Positions 24,132 to 35,025 of a stretch of 64,000 nucleotides of DNA are shown one piece after another. The notes beneath the pieces were generated by a model. It searched no databases. It was given only the letters and a program-made list of their open reading frames with translations, and was not told the origin of the DNA. Position 1 is the first letter of the stretch. Every line of letters begins with the position of its first letter. The position numbers and the translations under genes are program-made. This DNA comes from Phytophthora hibernalis (Eukaryota; Oomycota; Peronosporomycetes; Peronosporales; Peronosporaceae), in assembly GCA_012656075.1 (NCBI GenBank), contig JAAKBF010000037.1:169999-233998 (forward strand). Reading direction: 5' to 3'.

Positions 24132-24382
24132 TGTAGTGGGGCGACGGTCTTCATGACCTGACCACGCATCGGGCTGATGGTAAAGAACGACCTCAGCTAA
24201 AGCTGGCGTAGGATAAGACTCTGAGGTGGGTAAACTAGTGCAGGTATCACTACAGCAGTGTAAGAGTACCTGACGAGAGGTTTGACCGATCTCATTCTAA
24301 GACTTGCAGACTACAGTACAACCAAGGGTTTACAGGAAGCGCCAGCTTCCCTCGTGAGTTTGTTCAATCGGATTCTACTACA
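24132..24382 (+). repeat. 3' LTR of the Gypsy element (251 bp)
   Basis: Begins TGTAGTGGGGCGACGG and ends CTACTACA. A purine-rich run (gtggggcgg) lies directly upstream, as expected for a plus-strand primer. One extra A relative to the 5' LTR (gacgagagg versus gacgaggg). Confidence 0.93.
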
Positions 24383-24960
24383 GGTCCTGAATTTACAAAA
24401 CACATTCCATTTCACTAACTACATTGCGCTACTTTCGTTTGGCTGTCGGGGAATGCAGCTAGCGACACTGAATGCCAAGTGACTAACTCAGCATCGACCA
24501 AACAATTATACAGTTACAGATCACATACGGATAGACGCATCGTTTCAGAAATCGCAGCTTTCGTAAATCACTCAGTCAACGGTATCTACGTAGTGCGTAC
24601 CCGTTCTATCGGTATTCTTCGCGCATCGCTCGCATCGATATGGGGCCTTGCTCAAGCCGCGGCATTGGTGCGGGCATCCGCTTTCCGATAAGGTCCTGCA
24701 TTTACAAAACACATTCCATTTCACTAACTACATTGCGCTACTTTCTTTTGGTTATCGGAGAATGCAGATAGCGACACTGAATGACATAGCGATGAACACA
24801 TCACCGACAAAACAATTGCACAGTTACAATATCACATAAGCATAGACTCGCCGTTTCATAGACCACTCATTCGTCGGTATCTAAGAAGTTTGTATCCATT
24901 TTAAGGATGTTCTCAAGTCGATGCTCACGTCCATAACGCGTTACGGGTGTCCGCTCTCCG
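24383..24960 (-). repeat. Tandem array of ~310-bp units, block 3
   Basis: Marker phrases at about 24519 and 24831 give a period of 312 bp. Removing the Gypsy element and one target duplication places the 24519 marker 300 bp from the one at 19608, so blocks 2 and 3 were continuous before the insertion. The segment caggtcctgaatttacaaaa (24381 on) matches cctgcatttacaaaac at about 24695. The array ends near 24,960. A minus-strand frame (25067-24867, MALPNTTARAGLERWYGG ...) runs into the last unit and may be the upstream edge of the coding region from which the array arose. Confidence 0.75.
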
Positions 24961-25071
24961 AGAATGATCATCTCGTTTCCCATTTTCAAATTGACACTGC
25001 ATGCTGAAAACAATCCACCATACCAACGTTCAAGGCCAGCGCGCGCAGTCGTGTTGGGTAGAGCCATTATG

Positions 25072-25969
25072 GTACCACATACTGTTGTCCCTCAGGCAAC
25101 AAATGTGCCCAGTGGTACTCGAATGACGAGAGCTCAACACAATTGGCTTCGTCTCTTTAGACACCCCCGTTCCGAAGCCCACCGCAGAGGAGAAAGCAAC
25201 AAATTGCGAGCTGCTACCGAAACGCAAACACTCGATGAAGCAGCACCCCATAATCAAGCGCCTCCATCTGACGCAGAATTAATCATATTTCTACCTCGCG
25301 TCGGGGGAGACTACGACTTCATCGAGCCTCAAGCGTGGCCAGAAGATACAATCTATCTAAGCTGCAACATCTTCAAAGCCTCTCGACCTTTTCCAGTTTC
25401 TAAACCCGCGACAGGCTGTCTCTACAAGTGTGATTGCGACAGCACACACTGTATTGCCAAGAACGGCATTCGTCTAACCAGTAGTTGCGTCAACGCCGGT
25501 ATGGATATCATTTGTGAAGCAACGAACTGCGATCTGGGCAGCTCATGCGGCAACCGGTTCAAGTCGACGTTCACACTGGACTTGGTTCAAACGCGCGTGG
25601 GGCTCGGGGTCGTATGCAGTACAACGATTCCTAAAGGCAGTTTCATCGTCGAGTACGTCGGGGAGATCTTGCTCAGAGACGACGCATTGAGCCGATCTGA
25701 GCGCCGATACCAAGTTAAACTGAAAGAGAAGACGCTCTGGGGGACCCTACTGACATCTACATCGACTCTGCACAATGTGGTAACAGTAGCCGCTTCATCA
25801 ACCATACGTGCAATCCCAATTGTGGTGCGAGTGGGCAAACACTACGCGACTTGGTATCTTTGCCAAGATCGATATTCCTGCGCTTCAAGAGATCACAATT
25901 CGCTACCGTAAGCGCAACTTGTCGCTGTTCACGCGCCAGTGTGAAAGCGTCAACTGTGTCTCGAAGTAG
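25072..25969 (+). pseudogene. SET-domain histone-lysine methyltransferase, two frameshifts
   Basis: From the ATG at 25072 (an earlier one at 24964 lies in the array edge) the frame gives about 100 residues without motifs. A cysteine-rich AWS/pre-SET region follows (CDCDSTHC, CEATNCDLGSSCGNR), then the SET N-half (TRVGLGVVCSTTIPKG, VEYVGEIL). After a one-base shift near 25740 the text reads DPTDIYIDSAQCGNSSRFIN and NHTCNPNC, the cofactor-binding core. After a second shift near 25840 it reads RLGIFAKIDIPALQEITIRY and a Cys-x-Cys-like tail, stop at 25967-25969. The GEELxxxY motif is altered to QEITIRY. Family role: methylation of histone lysines using S-adenosylmethionine. The two shifts make this a pseudogene unless they are assembly errors. 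Confidence 0.8.
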
Positions 25970-26235
25970 GTATGTTGACCAGTTGATGTACAGAAACAAT
26001 AATAAATAAATATAATAATATTTGTCCAGTTACCATGCACTCGGTACAACCTCAGATAAATAGTTCTAAAACAGGGCAAGTCTTTTACGGTGTCGAAGTC
26101 TAAAGCTGCGGTGCTCCTGTAAACAGAGATTGTTAGTTCGCTAGCACTTTTACCTTTTTACTGCCAGTACAAGGTTGCCAAGTAGGAGTCTGTGCTCGAA
26201 CACGAGTTGACGTCCACGTCCAGCGTGACTGAGGA
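25970..26235. other. Intergenic; AT-rich tail after the SET gene
   Basis: Contains an A/T run (aataataaataaatataataat, 26000-26021) that could be a polyadenylation region for the SET gene. No coding signal. Confidence 0.4.
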
Positions 26236-26523
26236 CTAGACCTCTACTTCTTCGTCTACTTCCTCTTCGCAGTCCTCTTCCGTCGAAGGTGCCGGTGTCT
26301 GCACTGTGAAGCAACTCAGTGCGGCCTCTGCGAACTTCTTGAGTCTGGCGCTGCGCTCCTTAGTGCCTGCCTTCTGCTCTGCCGACTCCGCCTCAGTATA
26401 TGCAATGCTGGTGTCATTGCTGCCTTCTGCTCTGCCGGCACCCGCACCCGCTCCTTGCGCGCCTTCGTGTGCAGCATGTTGGTGGACGCGAAGAAGAGCG
26501 CTTCTGTCCAGCATCCTGCAGCT
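26236..26523 (-). CDS. Possible C-terminal exon of an unknown acidic-tailed protein
   Basis: A 92-codon minus-strand frame ends with the strongly acidic tail EEDCEEEVDEEVEV and stop at 26236-26238. An intron 3' site (cagctgcag|GATG) precedes it near 26523. Composition is Ala/Glu-rich with a Lys/Arg block. No upstream exon was identified and no domain is recognised. An overlapping frame of 70 codons is equally open, so the call is weak. Confidence 0.3.
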   Translation of the reverse strand, partial: SCRMLDRSALLRVHQHAAHEGAQGAGAGAGRAEGSNDTSIAYTEAESAEQKAGTKERSARLKKFAEAALSCFTVQTPAPSTEEDCEEEVDEEVEV

Positions 26524-27280
26524 GTCAAAGTGATCGATTTACCATATTTAGTGCTTGACGCTTATTGGCCGAAACGGGCCCTCCGGAATCCTGTACAGGT
26601 AGACGCTGTATACTTTAGCGACACTTCGAGGTATTGAGTTGTGCCGCCAAAGTATATTTCTAAACCATTTCTGATACAAAACGTTTCTCACCATCAAGTT
26701 AACCGGGAGCACTACCGTGTTTCTTAGAAAAAGTACGAGATAATCGTGTGGAATTAAACGAGTAACCGGGAATTTTTTTGGCCAGTTTCACACTTTGAAG
26801 GGGCACCCGTACGAGTCTTGCGCACGTGAGGCCTCTACAAACTTCAAGTGATGGAAAAAGCAATCCGTAAAAACACGTGCCGGTTTTCGCAAAAGTGGTT
26901 TTAATCACCCCAAAAAGTCTACAAGTTGAAGTACGGTTCTTTAGAAATGCTCGGAGCTCGTCTAGCTTTCAGCCCTAATGGCTGAAAGAATAATTCAAAT
27001 GGTTGTTGTGGCTCCGTTCGACGCCTCTTCAGCAAAAACAAGTTGTGAGGACAATTTGACACCGGACCACAGCTTTTGACACCGAATTGTCAATTATATC
27101 TCCACAAAAGAACTTTGTCTTCGATGTGCACCACACCAGTCGCACTTATCGAGCTTCCATACATTTTCCGCATCAAACGGCGCAGTCGGAGCTGCTCGCA
27201 TCTCGCCACCTCTGCGTCTCCTCCTCCACGCCCCACCCTTTCCACCCACTACATACTAACCACTGATCCGCCGAATCGAC
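26524..27280. other. No gene seen upstream of the chromodomain gene
   Basis: Low coding potential on both strands. Probably contains the promoter of the gene starting at 27281, but I recognise no clear core-promoter motif. Confidence 0.4.
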
Positions 27281-28966
27281 ATGGCTCAGGAGATCTACGC
27301 GACTCTGCACCTGGGACTGGACCACGTGCTGGCCAAACTGTTGCTGGACGCGCCGGCCCTCCTGACTCACTCAAACTGCAGACCGAGATGCAGTCGCTCG
27401 GCACCACGTGGGTGCAAGTCTCCGAGGCCTACGAGAGGCGCAGATCCATGCTGCAGCGCCGCAAGGAGAAGGAGAAGGCGAAAACCAAGGCCAAACGGCG
27501 CGAGGAGCTCCTAGCCAAGAAGAAGAAGAAGAAAGACGCAGAGTCGGAGGCGAAGAAGAAGACCAAGCTCAAGACCAAGAGCAGTAGATTCAGTGCAACG
27601 TTCGCCTCTCCACGTAGCGGGAAGAGCCTTCCAAGTGTCAAAACGGAGAAGAAAAGCCACAAGAAGTCGACGTCGACGTCACCAAGAGTTCCTAAGCCGG
27701 AGAATGTGGCGGGGACAAATGCAGCAGAAAAGCCGGTTGCGTACGGTGCATCGGTACTGAAAAAGCTGCGCAAATTGTCCATGTGCGAGAACGTGACTTT
27801 CGGTTCGAACAAGTACAAGGCTATTGTGCGGTGGCTGGAGCTGGATAAGGGCAAGGATGCCGGGACGTCGGCTGATCTGGTGGAGCTACTCTCGAAATTA
27901 CAGCTCGAAGCAGTGGCAGAGAAGAAGAGCAAGAAATTGAGTCGGAAACGCTCGCTCGAGGCTGACTCAGTGAGGTCCAAGAAACGAAACAAGCGGTTGG
28001 TGAAGGTGGAGCATGGACGCGGTATGAAGCAGCGCGCCTCATATGTTGGTGAAGATGAAGTGGTGTACGAGTCGGGAGAAGAAGAGGAGCCGGAATATAG
28101 CGGAGGGTACTCTGACTCGGATGAAGCAGAGTTTGTGCCCGAGTTGGATAACAGCCCGCCTCCTAAGAAGGCCAAGAAGCGCGCAGGACGGCAGCCAACG
28201 AATCGGCGAAAGGAGCTGGCCGAGGAAGAAAAAGAAACGGAGCCACCAGCGAGCAGTGCTACTGCTTCGTATAAGTCCTCTAGAGAGCAGTTTGCTGCTG
28301 TGGTGGCCAAGATCAGAGCAGATGAAGTGGCTTCCAGCACAGAGACCGCTGACACCAAGTATTTGTCGTACAAGAAGAAGGCTAAACCCCTAAACTAGGG
28401 GCTTCTCCGAAGTCTGCAATCGTATTGGATGATAGTGAGGAGGAAGACGAAGATGAAGAAGAAGAGGAGCAAGAAGAGACCAAGGAAGCCCAGGAGGACT
28501 CATCTACAGACGATGACCAGGACATGTTCGACCTGAACGAGGAGGACGTGTACGTTGTCGAAGCTATTCTATGCGTCAAGGAAGGACGATCGCTACTGAC
28601 GGCAGGAGGCCAGCGCCCGAAAGAAGCCGACTTGTACCTTGTCAAGTGGGATGGCTACAATGAGCTCACGTGGGAGCCCGATGAAAATATCCCGCGGCGG
28701 CTTATTGATATGTTTCGAGCGTGAGCGTGCCAAGCGAGCGTGCCAGTATCAGATCAAGACGGCCTCAGAGCGCAGGGAGGTGATCAACGTTACGACACAG
28801 GCGAAGGAGATTATTTACATGATCCAATGGATCAATCAAGACATGCCTGTGGGAGTCACGCTCCACGCTTCCTACCAAGACGCAAGTGTGGCTGGACAAG
28901 GTCCTTGGCGTTGGCTCCACAGCCAAGAAGCGGACGAAGGCGGTGAAACAGTACATATACCAGTAG
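27281..28966 (+). pseudogene. Chromodomain protein with a long Lys/Glu-rich N-terminal region; frameshifted
   Basis: The best start is ATG 27281 (MAQEIYATLHLGLDHVLAKL). The frame must shift near 27360 into DSLKLQTEMQSLGTTWVQV, then runs to about 28390 through basic coiled-coil and KKKKK-rich, nuclear-looking sequence with acidic patches. A second shift there avoids a TAG and leads to an acidic run and a chromodomain (YVVEAILCV ... ADLYLVKWDGYNELTWEP, about 28550-28690). A third shift near 28715 continues into FERERAKRACQYQIKTA. The end is uncertain, about 28966. Chromodomains bind methylated histone tails, so a chromatin role is inferred. Text on both sides of each shift is of good quality and no transposon interrupts it, so the shifts may be assembly errors and the gene may be intact in the organism. 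Confidence 0.75.
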
Positions 28967-29226
28967 GTGCACCAAAGAATGGCACAAGCGAGTTGCAAGC
29001 CGAGTATAGCAGCAGCAGCTCCTACACACGTGAGTTACGAATTGAAGAAGTACAAATTGCAGAATGAATCAAGGTCACCTATTCGGAAATTGACGCCGTG
29101 CATTGCGGCCGTGGCATGGCTTGTATTTTTGGTTATTGTTGAGTGTTTTTGCCATGCCCTGTTCAGCTTCTCCTTATACGATACGGTCCAATTCCGTGGC
29201 GTATGCGAGCGTCTCACCAACTAGTC
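28967..29226. other. Intergenic between convergent chromodomain and RPN12 genes
   Basis: Convergent 3' ends share this short spacer. It includes Ser/Ala-coding CAG-type repeats (agcagcagcagc, near 29010), possibly still part of the chromodomain gene tail. Nothing else is seen. Confidence 0.45.
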
Positions 29227-30113
29227 TCAGCGACGGATGTCCGAGGCGCCGAGAGACTTCTCCGGCGCCTTGAACCACACGCGGCCTTCGCGCACGACCC
29301 ACTCTGGCTTTTCCTCTTGGATGTAGGTGCCAAGCTCGACCGCCGAATCGAAGATGAGCATCTGCTGTGCATCCGCCAGCGTGAGGCACTGGTAGGCTAC
29401 CTCGGCGCAGTCCGCGATGTTCTCACGCACCGTCTGCAGGAGCTGCAAGAGGAAGAAGCGGAAGAAGGGGTTGGGCACATTGGAGCGCGCCTCCAACACC
29501 TTATTGTACGTTCCCTCCATGAGGTACTGCTCCAGCTTGACCGCGAAGGCGATGTTGGGGTCCTGGCGGCTCTGCTCGGGCAGCAGCTCCAGCTCGTTGT
29601 GGAACTCGGCCATGCGGTTCTCCACCAGCAGTTGCAGGAGCCTCGTGCCCAGGATCGGCGAGTGCAGCGGCGACGTCTCCAGGCCGCTGTTGTAGTAGAC
29701 CTTGAGCTGGATCATGCTGCGCTCGAAGGCAGTCATGTCCTCGCGCAGGATGCTCAGCAGCGTCGCACTCTCCAGCACGTGGCCTGCAGCAGCAATTCAA
29801 AGGATTTGGGGCGAATATAAGCGCTCTGAAGTCACGGAAACCGGTAAAACGCACGTACGTCCAAGGTTTAGCTCCTGTTTGGCAGTGGGGGAGTCCACGC
29901 CGCACGGAGAAGCGCTGGGAGCGTCGTCAGCGTCATCTACAAGGTCCAGTTCACAAAAGTTGGTCTCTCGCTTCGTAGCGGACGCAAACGAGCGGGTATT
30001 GCACGCACCTTGAGTTGCGCGAGCATCTTCGTTGCCTCATCCACCCGGTTGTCGTCGATGGCGGCGCGCAGCACGTGCGCCTTCTTGTCCAGAGCCTCGA
30101 GCTTCGCCGACAT
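29227..30113 (-). CDS. RPN12: 26S proteasome regulatory subunit RPN12 (PSMD8)
   Basis: Three exons: 30113-30009 (105 bp), 29874-29859 (16 bp) and 29783-29227 (557 bp). The introns of 134 and 75 bp begin GTGCGT and GTACGT and end AACAG and TGCAG. The spliced length is 678 bases, giving 225 residues. The protein shows the family's conserved core: LSILREDMTAFERSMIQLK, LLQLLVENRMAEFHNELELL, LEQYLMEGTYNKV and the region before the C-terminal PCI/winged-helix end. RPN12 is a lid subunit of the 19S regulatory particle, which recognises and unfolds ubiquitinated proteins in cytosol and nucleus. At 225 residues it is shorter than the yeast protein (274), mainly at the N-terminus. No frameshift is seen. 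It lies just downstream of the disrupted 5'-nucleotidase gene on the same strand. Confidence 0.93.
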
Positions 30114-30243
30114 GTCAATTGATCTTTAGTGTTGAGGGAGGATCGCATTTATCCCAGCAACTGTATAGCAACTTAAATGAGTTAATGTTGCTGGAAGAAT
30201 CTATGTTGAAAAAGACAACATTTGCAAATGGCTACAGTTCACT

Positions 30244-30489
30244 TCAATTACTTGGAGCAAGACTTGCATCGTGGGTGAACACGACGTCAAACAGGCCCAA
30301 GTACTCGTCCAGAGCCTCATCCACGTGCACGTTGAGGAAACCGACGTGGATGACCTCTTCTGCGTCCAAGCCTTCAGACATGCGTACGTCGCCCCTTGAG
30401 TCTCCCAGTAGCAGCACGTTGCGGCGCTTCTCTAGCTGACAGTATTCCCATAACGGGGAGTCGATTAGCACGCGCGCAGTCTTGTTCAG
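30244..30489 (-). pseudogene. Cytosolic 5'-nucleotidase III (UMPH-1 family), C-terminal piece
   Basis: This piece begins at the Copia target duplication (30485-30489) and reads LNKTARVLIDSPLWEY, then NVLLLGDSRGDVRMSEG and VIHVGFLNVHVDEALDEYL, stop at 30244. The GDSxGD block is HAD motif IV, which binds Mg2+, and the GFLN block is typical of the UMPH-1 family (Pfam PF05822). These enzymes dephosphorylate pyrimidine nucleoside monophosphates such as UMP and CMP. The rest of the gene lies at 35516-35749 and 43273-43776, separated by transposons. Confidence 0.85.
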
Positions 30490-30716
30490 TAAGATAAGCA
30501 AGATACACGCTGCGACTCCTGACACCAGACACCAGCGTGCGACAAACGTACAGGCCCTCTGTGGATCTCATCCACAGAGCGCCTGCGGCCCTGCCCAAAC
30601 TAGTTCATTCCGCAATCTACATGTCGAGAACAAGCTAGCCTAATAAAGCGAAGCCTTTGTCAGCGCAAAGTCAAGCTGCTACCGTTTGCGTGTGTATTGA
30701 AGTAGCAGTAGCCCAT
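30490..30716 (+). repeat. 5' LTR of Copia, with palindrome
   Basis: Shares the block actcctgacaccagaca and what follows with the 3' LTR. Contains a perfect hairpin, CTCTGTGGAT-ctc-ATCCACAGAG, at 30557-30579. The end is taken where it stops matching the 3' LTR. TGGTTATGAACCC directly follows and may be the primer-binding site. Confidence 0.75.
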
Positions 30717-31522
30717 GGTTATGAACCCAAACGAACCAGGCCTGGACAGGCGTCCCATTGATACTGTTCGGTCGCTGCGTTTCGATGGCAAGAACTTCCT
30801 GGTTTACAAGAAGGGGCTGAAGTCGGCGTTGAAGGCACGGAAATACTGGAAAATCCTGATTGGGAAGGAAACCAAGCCGGACCGGGATGGATCGTCGGAG
30901 ACGAAACATAAACGGAAGATGTGGAGACTCAAGATGTTGATTTTGAATGACATTATCACTAATACGCTTGATGATGGAGCTCGCGTGCGACTGGCTCACT
31001 TGGAGACCCCGCAGGCGAAATGGACGGCTCTAGTGGAGGGACTTCGAGAAAAAGTCTTTTGCTGTAGCGTTATTTAAGCGTCGTGAGTTGCTTAATGTGG
31101 AGTTTGACGGTGTAAATGAATCTATTCGTGACTACATCCACCGTGTTGAAGTGATTCGGCAGGAGTTGACACTCATGGGAGAAAATGTTTCAGATCGTGA
31201 AGGGATTACTGCACTGCTGACTGGACTTGGAGACACGTATGAGAGTATGGTGGAGACCTTTGACAATCTTGATGATTACACCCTGCAACAAGTCAAGGTC
31301 AAGCTCACTAGTCGAGAGGAACGAATGATGCAAGCTAAGGCTGTATCGGAGGCGCGAGCTAGGAAAACTCGCAGCCAGCAGGTGCTGATTTTGCACCGCA
31401 GCAACCACATACTGAGAGTACTTTCTTCGCCCAAGGTAGCAGAAAGCGTCGTTCCGATGGTGGTGACGGGCAGCCCAAACGACGACGGAGTGCTGAAACT
31501 GCAGCAAATGGGGTCACTATGA
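30715..31522 (+). pseudogene. Copia gag
   Basis: Two overlapping frames (30715-31077 and 31088-31522) form one protein if a one-base shift near 31060 is allowed. They contain SLRFDGKNFLVYKKGLKSAL and YIHRVEVIRQELTLMGENVS, typical of the Copia gag (UBN2-type) region. A zinc knuckle is not clearly seen. It would form the retrotransposon particle. Confidence 0.7.
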
Positions 31523-31625
31523 AAGAGAGTGCACAGCACCGAAGACAGACCAGTCGAAGAAAGGCAAGAAGAGTAAAGGCAAGCTGCAGGCTAAGTGTCG
31601 GAGTGGTGATGACACTCACGACGAT

Positions 31626-34600
31626 GTGCCGGGTTATTATAACCCGTACGAGGGTAAATCAAAAGCCAAGCCTGTTCACATGATTGAGGTCGTGATGGAT
31701 GGCAGTGTGCCTTGCTTTACCAATGCCTCGACTAGAGCTGAGCCTACAAATGGATGTTGGTTATCATTTGTGTTGGATAATGCGTCGGGTGTGAACATTT
31801 GTGGTTGTCACGACGCGTTCGTTTTGATGACCGAAGACAATGAAACTGTGATGAAATGGGTAGAGAAGTCAACGACGCTGAAGCCGAAGTACAAGGGCAT
31901 GATAAAGCTGGCGATGGTGGATGAGACTACTAAAATGAAAGTGCCGATCACCATTGAGGCTCTGTTTGAGGAGGGTGCCACGAACATTCTTTCGCAGCGT
32001 TTGATGTTTCTCCAACATGGATTCAAACCGCAGACGAGTGACGACCAGGAAACAATTACGTTGACGAACCCTGTGATGAAGTACAGTTGGAAGTTTGACT
32101 TGGTTGATGGTTTGTTTCAGTCAACTGTGGAGGTGCCTCGACCAAGAGAATCCGTGTCCCTGCTGCAGGTTGCTGCCCAGTCGGCTTCGACCTTGAAGAT
32201 GTGGCACATGCGTCTAGCCCACGCGAACTGGCAGACGATTAAGGAGATGGAGGCAAATCAATTAGTGACGGGTATGACATTGACGCAGCAGGAACGGAAA
32301 GTCAAGGGGCCTGCTACAAGTGTGACATGGCCTAAATGAAAAGAATGTCTTTCCGAAAGACATCTCCGAAGAGAACTACTGTACCGAGAAGGTGTTTATG
32401 GACCTGGGCTTCATCCAATGCCAACCATGGAGGGACATACAGTGTACCTGCACTTGCTGGACGAGAGTTCACGATACCAGTGGATCTATATGCAACAGAC
32501 TAAAGACGAAACTGTTGATCGACTGCGTGACTTTCGTGATTTCGCCAAGGCCAAATATCAGAAGGTCGTGAAAGTTTTCCACTCTGATCAGGGAACTGAG
32601 TTCATGAATACGAAGGTGGCAGAACAGTTGGCTGGCGAATCCTGCAGGTATGCTCTCATCCTCATACACCAGAGGAAGCCTGTTTGATAGAAAAGGCTCA
32701 CGAGACTTTGTTTAACAAGGTGCGAGCGGTACTATACAGCAGTGGGATGCCCAGCATGTTGTGAGGAGAGGCCGCAGCGTACGTGATCAAGACCATAAAT
32801 CGTATGAGCACTAAGGGAAACAAGGATAACCTGACGCCACATGAGAAGGTGTTTAGAGCGAAGCCGAGCGTTCAGCACCTGCACCCGTTTGGCTGTTTAG
32901 CTTTGAAATTCGTGGACAAAGTGTATCGGGGCACAAGCTGTCACGGCGAGGTGCACCGGCTTTGATGATGGGTTAATGCAAGCAAGACTAAAGGCTATCG
33001 CCTACTGGACCTCGCTCCTGGGGTGATAAGCGAGCACCGAAGGCAGAAAGTGAAGTTCTTTGAGAAGACTACCGTGAAGAGTGACTATGTCGAGAAGCTA
33101 CTTAATGCAGTATACCGTCAGAGGCGTAGACCTGATCTCGATAGCTCCAAATTGCCATTTGCTTCGTTGCCGGTTGTGGAGGTGCCATGTACTGCAGGAA
33201 GTGATCTCGAATGCGGTAGACACACAGGAAGATGAAGAAATAGAAGAGAGTGACGGTAAAATGCGACCTGTGCACAAGCGTAAACGCCATCTACCAGTCG
33301 AAGTGAAGAACCCGCGTCGGCCTAAGCGGGAAAAGAAGAAAACTGAGCATCTGAGAGACTTTGTGGCAAGTGTGATGAGCACGTCTACATCAGCGACAGC
33401 TTCCATGAAACTGCAGGTTCCGTTGACGTGGGAGGAGATGATATCTTCTCCGCAGTGTACTGAGTGGCTTGAGGCCACGAAGGAGGAGTTTCTGGCTCAG
33501 CTGAAGAACGAAACCTGGATATTGGTACCGCGGCCGAAGGATGCTCACATACTCAAGAATAAATGGATATGGGTACTAAAAGAGAATGGGCAGCGGCTGC
33601 TGAGGTTCAAAGCGAGACTAGTTGTTCTGGGTTGTCTCCAGATTTGGGGACTGGCGTTCGACAACACGTTTGCTCCTGTTGTGCGGTTTGAGTCTTTGAG
33701 GTTCGTGCTATTGTACGCGGGTATGACCAAGGCGGTGGTCAGGCAGTTCGACTTTGTCACTGCGTTCTTAAACGCGCCTACGGATAGAGTGATCTTTATG
33801 GAGCAATCACTCGGACATGTGAAGAGAAGCTTTGAAGACTGGGTCTGCCTTTTGAAAAGAAACATCTACGGGTTGCGACAGTCGCCAAGAAACTGGAACA
33901 ACACCTTACACTTGGTAATGGTGGAGTTTGGTTTTCGTCGCTGCTTTAAAGACGAAGCACTGTACTGGAGACGCGTGGAGACGCGACTAGTCCTCTTGCC
34001 GATCTATGTAGATGACATCTTGATTATTGGCAGTGAATGCGATGTGAAGGTCATCGCAGACAAGTTGATGAGTCGATTTAACATGAAGGACTTAGGGTCT
34101 GTGAGTTATCTATTGGGGTTGCAGATCACGTACGACCCTGAGAAGTACGTGATCTTCCAGCAGACGAAGTACGTCCAATACATCGTAGAGAAGTTTCACA
34201 TGACACTGCTTATCCAGTCAGCACTCCTATGACAACTGATGCTGTGAAGATGGAGCCAGCTACCGCAGACAAGCATAAGCGAGATGAGCGCTTACCGTAT
34301 CGGAGCCTGGTAGGATGTTTACAGTATCTGGTCAGTGGTTCACGTCCAGACTTAGCAACAGCGATGCGAATGCTGAGTAAGTTCCTGGAGACATACAGTG
34401 TTGTGCATTGGCAAGCGGCCAAAAGAGTACTGCGTTATCTTATTGGCAGCCAAGACATGGGACTGGCGTACGATTTGGTTGAAGCTAGGAAATACGAAAA
34501 GCTTCACATTGAGGTTTTTACAGATTCGAACTTTGCTTCTGAAGGGGAGATATGAAGTCTGTGGGTGGGTTTGCGGTGTACTGCAATGGACAACTAATTT

Positions 34601-35025
34601 CAGCTAAGAGTTGGAAGCAAGAAATCCTCGCAGAAAGCACGTGTGAAGCAGAGTTAATTGCGTCAAACACAGGCGTGCATGACGCTGTGTGGTTGGAGCA
34701 GTTGGTGGACAAGTTGGTGTTACCAAGGGAAAGTACTACGCTGTACTGTGACTCTAGTAGTGCGCGTGAACTGATGCAACACGCTGGCAAACACCGTCGC
34801 ACCAAACAGCTCAGAATCAAATACCTAAAAATCCGCGAGTATGTGGAGATGAACGGCGTGGTCGTGAAGTCTGTGGCGTCAAAGAAGAACGTCGCTGACT
34901 TGCTGACAAAGTCGTTGCCTGCTGAATCGTTCAGGCGCCACCGTGCACAGCTGGGAGTGCGTGCGATAGAGTGCGCAGCCAAGGGAAATAAACAAATCTC
35001 CAACGAAGAAGAAAAGTCGGAGTAG
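31626..35025 (+). pseudogene. Copia pol: protease, integrase, reverse transcriptase, RNase H (broken)
   Basis: 31626-32339 holds a degenerate protease site (FVLDNASGVNIC) and the gag-pre-integrase block MWHMRLAHANWQTIKEM. The integrase follows in other frames (HSDQGTEFM near 32590), with breaks near 32340, 32680 and 32760. Reverse transcriptase (33081-34232) shows FDFVTAFLNAPTD, KRNIYGLRQSPRNW and the catalytic LLPIYVDDILIIG. RNase H (34229-35025) shows CEAELIA, YCDSSSARELM and ADLLTKSLP near the end. At least five frame changes separate the parts, so the polyprotein is not made. RT, RNase H and the C-terminus are otherwise well preserved. Confidence 0.88.

Larger units (their letters stand above)
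19777..24382 (+). mobile_element. Gypsy LTR retrotransposon, recent but defective insertion
   Basis: LTRs at 19777-20026 and 24132-24382 differ by only one substitution (position 3) and one single-base indel. The 5-bp direct repeat GGTCC flanks the element (19772-19776 and 24383-24387). Inside are gag with a zinc knuckle, an aspartic protease, reverse transcriptase, RNase H and an integrase, in Gypsy order. Several frameshifts and stops break the polyprotein, and the region normally following the integrase core is missing, so the 3' LTR begins soon after it. The near-identical LTRs and broken genes fit movement of an already defective copy using enzymes supplied in trans. Confidence 0.95.

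Noticed and set aside
27429..28373. 314-codon minus-strand frame rich in Ser and Phe
   Set aside because: Antisense of the Lys/Glu-rich chromodomain gene; poly-Lys codons read backwards give Phe/Leu runs.
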